A DNA stretch of 5,673 nucleotides from Acidimicrobiaceae bacterium (lineage in GTDB: Bacteria > Actinomycetota > Acidimicrobiia > Acidimicrobiales > UBA10347): positions 1-5,673 of the forward strand of contig DNHM01000350.1 in the NCBI GenBank assembly GCA_003485885.1. The letters run 5' to 3'. The notes beneath the pieces were generated by a model that saw only the letters and a list, made by a program, of their open reading frames with translations, was not told where the DNA came from and ran no database searches. Made by a program: the position numbers and the translations under genes. Below are positions 1 to 5,525 of the stretch, piece after piece. Numbering within the stretch: the stretch's first letter is position 1; each line of letters opens with the position of its first letter.

Positions 1-41
1 TGAAGTGCTCGACGTGGGTAGATAGGTCGACGTCGGTCATC

Positions 42-81
42 GGGTAGTTCAGTGCCTCGCTAATGATGTCCTCGGCCACCC
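42..81 (-). repeat. imperfect direct repeat, copy 1
   Basis: This 40-base stretch matches 103-142 at about 32 of 40 positions, including an uninterrupted 13-base core (tgatgtcctcggc). On the minus strand it encodes VAEDIISEALNYP. Differences between the copies are mostly conservative at protein level (I/T, S/T, Y/H), which suggests that a coding segment was duplicated and then diverged. The copies are offset by 61 bases, so they sit in different reading frames. Confidence 0.6.
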
Positions 82-102
82 AATCCTCTACGCACCCGTA
101 TG

Positions 103-142
103 GGGTGATTCAGGGCTTCAGTAGTGATGTCCTCGGCAACCC
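103..142 (-). repeat. imperfect direct repeat, copy 2
   Basis: This is the second copy of the 40-base repeat. On the minus strand it encodes VAEDITTEALNHP, preceded by AVFECAAYR. It lies just downstream of the stop of the permease remnant (172-174). One frame of that remnant runs through it to a stop at 110-112. Confidence 0.6.
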
Positions 143-171
143 GATATGCGGCGCATTCGAACACAGCGGGC

Positions 172-859
172 TCAGCCGCCGATGGCTCGCAGGATGTCGA
201 GTTTGGCAGCACGCCGTGCCGTTAACGTCGCAGCCAGCACACCTGCGACCCAGCGCCGCGATCGCGGTTGCACCAGCACCGACGAGTATCGCCATGCACC
301 TCGTTCGGATCGAGAAGGCGACCGGCCCGGTCGGGATCGAGATGCCAACGGCGGCCAAGACCTGCTTGAGGAACGCCGCCACCCCCAGGCCACCGAGTAG
401 CCCAACGATCGACGCAATCACGCCTACGATCACGGCCTCGAGTAGTACGGAACCGAGAACCTGTCTGCGGCTTGCACCTAGGGCGCGTAACAGTCCCAGC
501 TCCTTCGAACGCTGTGCAACCACGATCGAGAACGTGTCGAAGATAATAAACGAGGCGACAAACAAGGCAATGGCAGCGAAAATCAGCATGAACGTGTTCA
601 AGAAGGAAAGTGCGTCGGCTACCTCGTTCCGGCTCTCCTCGGTCAGGCCCTCACCGCTGATGACCTCGAACGTGCTGGGCAGCGTTGTGTCGACACGGTC
701 GCGCAGCGCCTCCTGGCTGACGCCGGCCGCTGCGACAAGGTCGATCGTGTTAGCCCGACCTGGTTCGACCTGTACCTCCTGAGCGGTCACTAGATCAAAG
801 AGCGACATCGACGCTCCGGGCAGTGAAAACACAGGTAATTCGGGTCGCTGCCAGAATCA
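172..859 (-). pseudogene. ABC transporter permease remnant (FtsX/MacB family)
   Basis: The main frame, readable from GTG 832 (open from 856), encodes the end of a periplasmic core (LFDLVTAQ, then VSQEALRDRV) and the first FtsX domain. Hydrophobic segments fall at about residues 80-105, 128-155 and 179-195. The hallmark cytoplasmic loop RSKELGLLRALGASRRQV is at 108-125. Intact actinobacterial members have about 800 or more residues: an N-terminal membrane anchor, a core of about 200 residues, and two FtsX domains. Here the N-terminus is absent: no homology is visible upstream and a stop lies at 857-859. Near 250-235 the useful reading jumps to another frame ending VAGVLAATLTARRAAK-LDILRAIGG and a stop at 172-174. 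That tail resembles the C-terminus of the second FtsX domain, so an internal deletion plus frameshift probably fused the two. Such permeases work with an ATPase in export or lipoprotein handling; none is present here. I am confident of the family and fairly confident that the gene is dead. Confidence 0.8.
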
Positions 860-867
860 GATTCTGG
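851..867. repeat. 17-base palindrome at permease breakpoint
   Basis: The sequence is CCAGAATCAGATTCTGG: perfect 8-base arms around a single central A. As RNA it could fold with 7 pairs and a 3-base loop. It coincides with the stop that opens the permease remnant (857-859) and lies about 90 bases past the stop of the lipoprotein gene. It could be an operator, a terminator stem without a U-tract, or a rearrangement scar. The sequence alone does not decide. Confidence 0.55.
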
Positions 868-955
868 TGACGGAAGCTGTGGATCTCAAAGCAGGTGCGC
901 TCCATGCGCAGACAGGACAACGCTCCGATCACCCGGGCACCCGAGCCAGAACGTG

Positions 956-2173
956 TTACGGGCCGAAGAGGTCGAGTGTGACTGCTTCGATCTGGCCCGC
1001 GTCGTCGATGAAGAAATCGATGGTCCACCATCCGAGGCAGCTGGTGGCTGTTGTTGGTTGCATACTGACCCGGCGATGGTCCTCAAGACCATCCGGTGCA
1101 GGTTCGGGTGGCGCAACGCAGCGAGCGTGGGCGCCCAGGGTGACAGCGAACGGTTCGGACACGAGATCGAGTGCGGAGAACGGCCCGGCGTATCCCCGGA
1201 ATTCCTCCCGAGCGATGGACCACATTGCGGCATCAGCAAGGCCGTCGTGATCCACCGTTCGCATGATGTCTGGACCCAGACCCAACATGACGGTTTCTGC
1301 GAAGGCCACCGCGTTTACGGTGTCGCTTGCCGGGTTGGCGGCAAGCACGACGAAAGCGTCCGCCAGACCGACATCGGCTGGTGTTGGTTTGATCGTCTCG
1401 TCGTTGAAGTCGACGATGAAACGCTCGCCGTCGAAACGACCGGCGATCTCGACATGGCTCGGCGTCCATCGCACGTCACCTGCGGAGTCCATTTCGACAG
1501 TGAGCCGATCAGGGTTGGCAATAACAACCCATGTGCCGCCGCATTGGGCTGGGAACGATTCCAACAACAGCTCGCACAGACGGGCTCGGCCACGGTCCCA
1601 GACCACCGCTCCTCGCACCGTCGCCTCCGGTAGAACTTCGCCAGGGACAAGCATCGAGACGTCGATCACATCGCCGCCCGGCTCGTTGGCCGGCGAAGTC
1701 GGTGCAGTAGCCGTCGCTAGTGGTCGGACCTCGGAGGTATCTCTGAGTGGTGGCCATGCGGCACCGTCAATACGAATGATGTACTCGACCACGCGATCAG
1801 GGACCGGCAGCTCTTCGAACGAGCGCACATATTCGAGGCGAAGAATCCCTGCCCCTGAGGACCCTGCCTCAAACGTGAACACTTCGAACCCGGCCGCCCC
1901 CACGACTTCGGTGTTGTCTGCGTCTTCGTACGACCGCAGCTGGAACTCGGCGATATCTGGGACCGACATCTCGGCGATCTCCCATTGGTAGCCGGTGCTC
2001 GGGTTCGAGCCGAGGCGCACCACGAACTCTTCGCCTGCTGACAGGCTCACTTCGTTGGTGGAATCGGCTTCGGTTAGCACCGTGCCCACCGCATCCTCGC
2101 CGCTGTCACTCGCACACGCGGTCATGAAGCCCAGAACGAGCGCGGCGGTAAGAACGAAACGTTGCAGATTCAT
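956..2173 (-). CDS. secreted lipoprotein with chagasin-like (I42) domain
   Basis: This is an intact 405-residue protein. The N-terminus (MNLQRF, hydrophobic 7-18, then MTAC) is a lipoprotein signal peptide, with lipidated Cys at residue 20 and a somewhat unusual Met at -3. Residues about 40-137 match the chagasin/inhibitor I42 fold. They carry NPSTGYQW at 57-64 (family L2 loop NPTTGF/Y-W), a Gly-rich stretch GAAGFEVFTF at 92-101 (L4 region), and YVRSFEE at 115-121, where papain inhibitors have RPWE. Known members block C1 cysteine proteases. Here the altered last loop makes inhibition uncertain. Residues about 165-255 contain RLCELLLESFPAQCGG, a Cys-pair motif I associate with actinobacterial lipoproteins of unknown role. 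The C-terminal part (about 265-405) has two further Cys (CVAPPEP, SCLGWW) and I cannot name it. The protein probably sits on the outer face of the membrane. ATG 2173 is chosen because it gives the complete signal peptide. It diverges from the Rieske gene. Confidence 0.85.
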   Translation of the reverse strand: MNLQRFVLTAALVLGFMTACASDSGEDAVGTVLTEADSTNEVSLSAGEEFVVRLGSNPSTGYQWEIAEMSVPDIAEFQLRSYEDADNTEVVGAAGFEVFTFEAGSSGAGILRLEYVRSFEELPVPDRVVEYIIRIDGAAWPPLRDTSEVRPLATATAPTSPANEPGGDVIDVSMLVPGEVLPEATVRGAVVWDRGRARLCELLLESFPAQCGGTWVVIANPDRLTVEMDSAGDVRWTPSHVEIAGRFDGERFIVDFNDETIKPTPADVGLADAFVVLAANPASDTVNAVAFAETVMLGLGPDIMRTVDHDGLADAAMWSIAREEFRGYAGPFSALDLVSEPFAVTLGAHARCVAPPEPAPDGLEDHRRVSMQPTTATSCLGWWTIDFFIDDAGQIEAVTLDLFGP

Positions 2174-2179
2174 GTGTCG

Positions 2180-2185
2180 AATGTT
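2180..2185 (-). promoter_or_regulatory. possible -10 element of the lipoprotein gene
   Basis: Read on the minus strand, AACATT lies exactly six bases before the ATG at 2173. This is the same spacing as the TAnnnT hexamers of the three plus-strand genes, though the first T is missing. No Shine-Dalgarno sequence is visible before this start. A weak leaderless promoter is plausible. Confidence 0.3.
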
Positions 2186-2197
2186 GCTCGCTGCAAC
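2183..2197. repeat. small inverted repeat in divergent intergenic region
   Basis: GTTGC-TCGCT-GCAAC has perfect 5-base arms. The right arm, extended to CTGCAAC (2191-2197), also pairs with GTTGCAG at 2161-2167 inside the lipoprotein start region. A second weak hairpin, AGGGA/TCCCT, lies at 2209-2224. They could be operators controlling the divergent pair or lipoprotein mRNA structure. The arms are short enough to arise by chance. Confidence 0.25.
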
Positions 2198-2285
2198 CTG
2201 CCGGGACTAGGGAGAAACGTCCCTTTCCGCCGATTCGCGGGTTGCACGGCACAACGGCTGTAAAAGCGGCAACGAACCAATGCAC

Positions 2286-2291
2286 TAACTT
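2286..2291 (+). promoter_or_regulatory. -10 hexamer TAACTT, leaderless start of Rieske gene
   Basis: TAACTT fits the actinobacterial -10 pattern TAnnnT and is followed by exactly six bases and then ATG 2298. That would place the transcription start on the A of the start codon. No Shine-Dalgarno sequence and no good -35 box are visible. The same layout precedes the other two plus-strand genes. Confidence 0.55.
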
Positions 2292-2297
2292 CGGCAC

Positions 2298-3533
2298 ATG
2301 ACCGACAGCGAAACCGGCGTGGAGATCCGAACCGATCAAGGAACGGCCTACGGCTTGACCCCCGGCTCCCATGACCCCGACCTGACCGAAGTTGGGGCGG
2401 GTTCCCCTATGGGCGAACTGATGCGCAGGTACTGGCATCCGATCAGCCTGAGCGAAGACGCGACCGACCTTCCAGCCGCAGTCCGCATACTCGGCGAGGA
2501 CCTGATCCTGTTTCGATCGACCGATGGTCAGCCCGGACTGGTGCACCCTCGATGTGTCCACCGCGGTTCATCGTTGCTCTACGGCCGGGTCGACGATCAC
2601 GGTATTCGCTGCTGCTATCACGGCTGGGCGTTCGATACCGAGGGCAACTGCACCGACCAGCCATGTGAACCCCAGAACGGCGCCAATCGCGACAAATTCC
2701 GCCAACCGTGGTACCCGGTCGAAGAACGTTATGGCCTGATCTGGGCATACCTCGGGCCCCCGGAAAAGAAGCCACTGCTCCCCCGGTACAGCACGTTCGA
2801 GGACCTGGGCGACGACGAACACATTTTCACCGACGACAAGAACATAGGCAGCGGCCGCTACTTCTCCGGCATCGTTCCGTTCAACTGGCTTCAACATTTC
2901 GAGAACATTCTCGACACAGCGCACTTCTACTGGCTGCACTTCTTTCACTCCGGACCACAATTCGGTTCGCGTTATGGCGAGTTCGATGTCCTTGACTTTC
3001 AGCCATGGGAGAAGCTCGGAGGCCTGGAGTGGAATATCACCACGACCGGCGTCGCTGTGGACCGAAGCGCCGAAATCCCCGATGGCCGGGTGCTCCACAC
3101 GACCACTGAAACCGTTTTGCCTGGGGTTCGTGGTGTCTCCAATCCTTTTGGCGATCCAGGTCCCACCGACTCGCTCGGTTTCGTGGTGCCCGTCGATGAC
3201 ACCAACTTCAAGATCTTCACCGTGCTTAGAGGAAAGGACCGATCGTTCTTCGAACGCATCGAATCGATGCGCCGTCCGGGCGCCGACCCACACGCTGATC
3301 CAAGCCAGGCGCAGCGGTTCCCCGGCGACTGGGAAGCCCAGGGCAGCCAGGGCGCCATCACCCTGCACTCCGAAGAACACCTGGCTTCGAGCGATCGTGG
3401 TGTGCGTATGCTCCGTCGATTGTTGCGTGACCAGATGACCGTTGTCGCCGATGGTGGCAACCCGCTCAACGTGGCCTTCGAAGCGGGCAACGAGGTTGTG
3501 CAGATCAAAGCCGGGCAGTACTTCCAGAAGTAG
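2298..3533 (+). CDS. Rieske non-heme iron oxygenase, oxygenase subunit
   Basis: This is a 411-residue protein of the aromatic ring-hydroxylating oxygenase family, closest in style to phthalate 4,5-dioxygenase or O-demethylase alpha subunits. After the family-typical opening (GSPMGELMRRYWHP at 36-48), the Rieske [2Fe-2S] ligands are Cys86-X-His88 and Cys105-X2-His108, in CVHRG and CCYHGW. The catalytic domain has ENILDTAHFYWLH (202-214). Asp206 is the bridging residue and His209 and His214 bind the mononuclear iron. The third, acidic ligand is probably Asp344 or Glu346 in DWEAQG, followed by the family's EEHLASSDRGVRMLRR (359-374). Length and motifs indicate an intact enzyme. Such proteins hydroxylate or demethylate aromatic or other ring substrates using electrons from a reductase and ferredoxin. 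No such partner is encoded nearby, so a distant one must serve. The substrate cannot be told. ATG 2298 fits the -10 spacing and the N-terminal alignment. Confidence 0.93.
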   Translation: MTDSETGVEIRTDQGTAYGLTPGSHDPDLTEVGAGSPMGELMRRYWHPISLSEDATDLPAAVRILGEDLILFRSTDGQPGLVHPRCVHRGSSLLYGRVDDHGIRCCYHGWAFDTEGNCTDQPCEPQNGANRDKFRQPWYPVEERYGLIWAYLGPPEKKPLLPRYSTFEDLGDDEHIFTDDKNIGSGRYFSGIVPFNWLQHFENILDTAHFYWLHFFHSGPQFGSRYGEFDVLDFQPWEKLGGLEWNITTTGVAVDRSAEIPDGRVLHTTTETVLPGVRGVSNPFGDPGPTDSLGFVVPVDDTNFKIFTVLRGKDRSFFERIESMRRPGADPHADPSQAQRFPGDWEAQGSQGAITLHSEEHLASSDRGVRMLRRLLRDQMTVVADGGNPLNVAFEAGNEVVQIKAGQYFQK

Positions 3534-3563
3534 CCCCGGCGAAAGAGTGCGGAAGAGTCCAAC

Positions 3564-3592
3564 GCTGGGGCGATGGTCTGCGCCGCTCCAGC
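3564..3592 (+). terminator. possible stem-loop after Rieske gene
   Basis: GCTGGGGCG (3564-3572) can pair with CGCC (3581-3584) and CCAGC (3588-3592) across an 8-base loop, with a 3-base bulge on the right side. It starts about 30 bases after the Rieske stop codon and ends two bases before the next -10 hexamer. There is no U-tract. It is a plausible transcript end separating the two units, but this is only inference. Confidence 0.35.
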
Positions 3593-3594
3593 AC

Positions 3595-3600
3595 TAGGTT
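3595..3600 (+). promoter_or_regulatory. -10 hexamer TAGGTT before decarboxylase pseudogene
   Basis: TAGGTT (TAnnnT) is followed by exactly six bases and ATG 3607. The context, GCACTAGGTT, closely resembles GCACTAACTT before the Rieske start. The dead gene has thus kept a start signal of the same type as its intact neighbours. No Shine-Dalgarno site is evident. Confidence 0.5.
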
Positions 3601-3606
3601 GCCGCA

Positions 3607-4376
3607 ATGACCGGCATCCCACTTGAACCGAGCTCAGCCGAGCGACTCTCATTGGGGAACCAGGTACTCGAGTTTCTCGACGCGTGGATCGCTCGCCGTG
3701 ATCAGACCCCGGCTTCGTAGCCAGATCCTGACGACGGCCTGATCGGGGCGCTCCTGCACGAACCCGGCGAGAATGGCCGTGACCTCGAAGGTTTGCTCAC
3801 GGCCATCGAATGAGCGACCAACACCGGGTTCGATACGGCCGGACCTGGTTTCCTTTCGTACATGCCAAGCGGAGGTTTGTAGACCGCCGCCCTTGGCGCA
3901 CTCATCGGAAGTGTCACCAACCAATACACAGGAGCCTCACACGCAAGTCCCGGCATGACTGCTATCGAGGAGTCCGTTATCCGATGGATGACCTCCCTGT
4001 TCGATCTTCCCGAATCGTCCGGGGGTGTCCAAGTATGGCTCGCACTACGCCTCCATGGAGTTCGCCGGTTTCGAGACGAACTCGACCGGATGCTGGACCT
4101 GGCCGAACGAACGGCAGGCCGACTTGGGCTCTGCCAGGAGTCCAGTTGATCGATCAGCCGCAGCTATCTGTGGTGGCGTTCCGGGCAGAAGCTGGCGACG
4201 ATGCCACCCGGGCAATCCTCGACACACTCCTCGAATCGCGCCAGGTCCATGTGTCCAGCACCACCGTTGACGGCGACATGTACGTGCGATTCGCCTTCCT
4301 CAACCAACGGACAACAGACAGCATTGTCGACCAAGCCATCCAGATTGTTGAGACGACCCTCCATTCACGTCGGTGA
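3607..4376 (+). pseudogene. PLP-dependent decarboxylase (aromatic-L-amino-acid type), degraded
   Basis: From ATG 3607 one frame reads MTGIPLEPSSAERLSLGNQV, then VLEFLDAWIARR, and continues through three in-frame stops (TAG 3718, TGA 3811, TAG 3880). Between them are family-typical blocks: TGFDTAGPGFLSYMPSGGL, ALIGSVTNQYTGASHASPG, and EESVIRWMTSLFDLPESSGG. At about 4027-4033 the reading jumps from SGGV straight to QVWLALRLHGVRRFRDELDR, which in intact enzymes lies some 200 residues later. The whole PLP-binding core with its catalytic lysine is missing. A one-base loss near 4128 then shifts the frame to LPGVQLIDQPQLSVVAFR, QVHVSSTTVDGDMYVRFAFL and NQRTTDSIVDQAIQIV, ending at TGA 4374. Intact group II decarboxylases have about 470 residues; about 256 codons remain. 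Functional forms remove the carboxyl group from aromatic or other amino acids. This one cannot. The family call is firm because every segment matches in order. Confidence 0.9.
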
Positions 4377-4541
4377 CAAGTGTGGCGTCATTGCCGGCCG
4401 ACGGGAGCACTCAGCGATCTCGCGGTAGACCTGGGTCGTACTCACTGACTTCTTGGGCACTGTCCATGGCGTGGCGGCGGTTGTTCACTCCGTCGGTCTC
4501 CCGACGCAAACGCCCCGTTTCGGGTGGCCCTTCGAGCGCCC
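4377..4541. other. intergenic region with a small hairpin
   Basis: I see no gene here. A perfect 6-base-pair stem, CGTCGG-TCTC-CCGACG, lies at 4491-4506, about 115 bases past the pseudogene stop and 48 bases before the next start. It has no U-tract. It could be a weak terminator or a protein site upstream of the luciferase-like gene. Confidence 0.35.
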
Positions 4542-4547
4542 TACCCT
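4542..4547 (+). promoter_or_regulatory. -10 hexamer TACCCT, leaderless start of monooxygenase
   Basis: TACCCT (TAnnnT) is followed by exactly six bases (CACACC) and then GTG 4554. A loose -35 candidate, TTCGGG, lies 17 bases upstream (4519-4524). This spacing supports GTG 4554 over the upstream in-frame ATG 4524, which would put the hexamer inside the coding sequence. Confidence 0.55.
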
Positions 4548-4553
4548 CACACC

Positions 4554-5525
4554 GTGCAGCTGAGCATTCTCGATCAGACACCAATCCCGGCCGGCTCAAC
4601 CGCGCCCGAGGCGATTGCGAACACCATCGACCTGGCAATGCAAGCAGAGTTGTTTGGCTACCAGCGTTACTGGGTGGCCGAACATCACAACTCAACAGGA
4701 TACGCGGGCACTGCACCTGAAATTCTCATAGGTGCAATCGCCGCCGCAACGTCGACTATCCGTGTGGGGTCAGGTGGCGTCATGCTCTCCCACTACAGTC
4801 CGCTCAAGATCGCCGAAGTATTTCATATGTTGAGCGCACTCCATCCAGGCCGTATTGACCTGGGCCTCGGTCGAGCACCTGGAGGCGGTTCGGCAGCAGC
4901 CGACGCTCTAGCTCGGGGCACATCAGGCTTTACGAACGATAACTACGAGTCGCTGCTGGATGAACTTCAGGCCTTTCTCGGCGGCAGCGTCGACGAAGTG
5001 CACGCATCCCCGCTCGACACCACCTCTCCCCCGATCTGGTTGCTCGCATCGGGTATGTCAAGCGCCACGCTTGCTGGCAAGCTCGGGCTGCCCCTGGCCT
5101 GGGCTCACTTCATCTCGCGCAGCGACGGCCCAGCCGTAGTCGCTATGTACCGGCACGCCTTCATTCCCTCGGCACAACTGGCTGAACCTCAGGTAACTAT
5201 CGCCGTCTCGGCGTTGGCTGCCGAGACCGACCAAGAGGCCAATCTGCTCGCCACGAGTATTCAGCAGTTCAAACGCAACAGTTTCAACGGCAACGTGCCA
5301 ACGATCGACGATGCGTTACACCAAGGGGCCCTGATCGAAGGACCACACGAGCCAAGAGTCGGCGTTGCCCCTGCTGTCGTCGGCTCACCCGAGACGGTAA
5401 TGACTCAACTCGAATCGCTGGCGTCGCGGTACGACACCGACGACATCACTATTGTCGGAATCTGCCATGACCACGCAGCACGAGTGCGCTCCCATCAGCT
5501 CATCGCTCAAGCCGCAGCCCGCTGA
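4554..5525 (+). CDS. luciferase-like flavin monooxygenase, MsnO8-type
   Basis: From GTG 4554 this is a 323-residue TIM-barrel protein of the bacterial luciferase superfamily. The opening QLSILDQTPIPAG is the typical N-terminus of the MsnO8-type group and decides the start; the longer form from ATG 4524 adds ten residues that do not fit. Visible family blocks are RYWVAEHHN (38-46), RVGSGGVMLSHYSPLKIAE (70-88), and LHPGRIDLGLGRAPGG (96-111). Near the C-terminus are VGSPETVMTQLESLASRYD and ICHDHAARVRSHQLI. These enzymes use reduced FMN or F420 for oxidations, often in secondary metabolism or catabolism. The cofactor and substrate cannot be read from this sequence, and no flavin reductase is encoded nearby. 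Length is normal and no damage is visible. It probably acts in the cytoplasm as a single-gene transcript. Confidence 0.92.
   Translation: MQLSILDQTPIPAGSTAPEAIANTIDLAMQAELFGYQRYWVAEHHNSTGYAGTAPEILIGAIAAATSTIRVGSGGVMLSHYSPLKIAEVFHMLSALHPGRIDLGLGRAPGGGSAAADALARGTSGFTNDNYESLLDELQAFLGGSVDEVHASPLDTTSPPIWLLASGMSSATLAGKLGLPLAWAHFISRSDGPAVVAMYRHAFIPSAQLAEPQVTIAVSALAAETDQEANLLATSIQQFKRNSFNGNVPTIDDALHQGALIEGPHEPRVGVAPAVVGSPETVMTQLESLASRYDTDDITIVGICHDHAARVRSHQLIAQAAAR

Larger units (their letters stand above)
1..171 (-). other. gene-poor edge with degraded coding fragments
   Basis: No intact gene is visible here. On the minus strand two short stretches read as protein-like sequence but lie in different frames. 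The first (about 165 down to 90) reads EPAVFECAAYR followed by VAEDITTEALNHP and runs into a stop at 61-63. The second (about 105 down to the window edge) reads CVEDW, then VAEDIISEALNYP, then MTDVDLSTHVEHF, and stays open to position 1. The first resembles the region around the N-box of NarL-type sensor histidine kinases (family pattern AAYRIVQEALTNALRHA; here AAYRVAEDITTEALNHP). The N-box asparagine is a glutamate in both copies, so neither could be a working ATPase. The kinase assignment is tentative. The second fragment could be the 3' part of a gene continuing beyond the window. Confidence 0.35.

Noticed and set aside
63..782. Plus-strand 239-residue ORF
   Set aside because: It is low-complexity Ser/Thr/Arg-rich and antisense to clear FtsX permease sequence.
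1263..1991. Plus-strand 242-residue ORF
   Set aside because: It is antisense to the intact lipoprotein gene and shows no family features.
2568..3380. Minus-strand 270-residue ORF
   Set aside because: It is a mirror of the Rieske oxygenase coding sequence, whose metal-ligand motifs are all on the plus strand.
3718..3882. In-frame TAG/TGA/TAG as possible recoded codons
   Set aside because: The same gene lacks its PLP core and has a frameshift. There is no recoding structure and both stop types are mixed, so decay is simpler.
3649..3924. Minus-strand 91-residue ORF opposite the decarboxylase remnant
   Set aside because: The plus strand of the same stretch carries colinear decarboxylase homology, so this is its antisense shadow.
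4377..4470. Minus-strand peptide with STTQVYREIA, faintly like a tyrosine recombinase C-terminus
   Set aside because: Only about 35 codons are open between stops, no catalytic Arg/His/Tyr set is visible, and the match is too short.
4411..4716. Minus-strand 101-residue ORF
   Set aside because: It is Arg/Pro-rich and mostly antisense to the monooxygenase N-terminus, with no recognisable domain.
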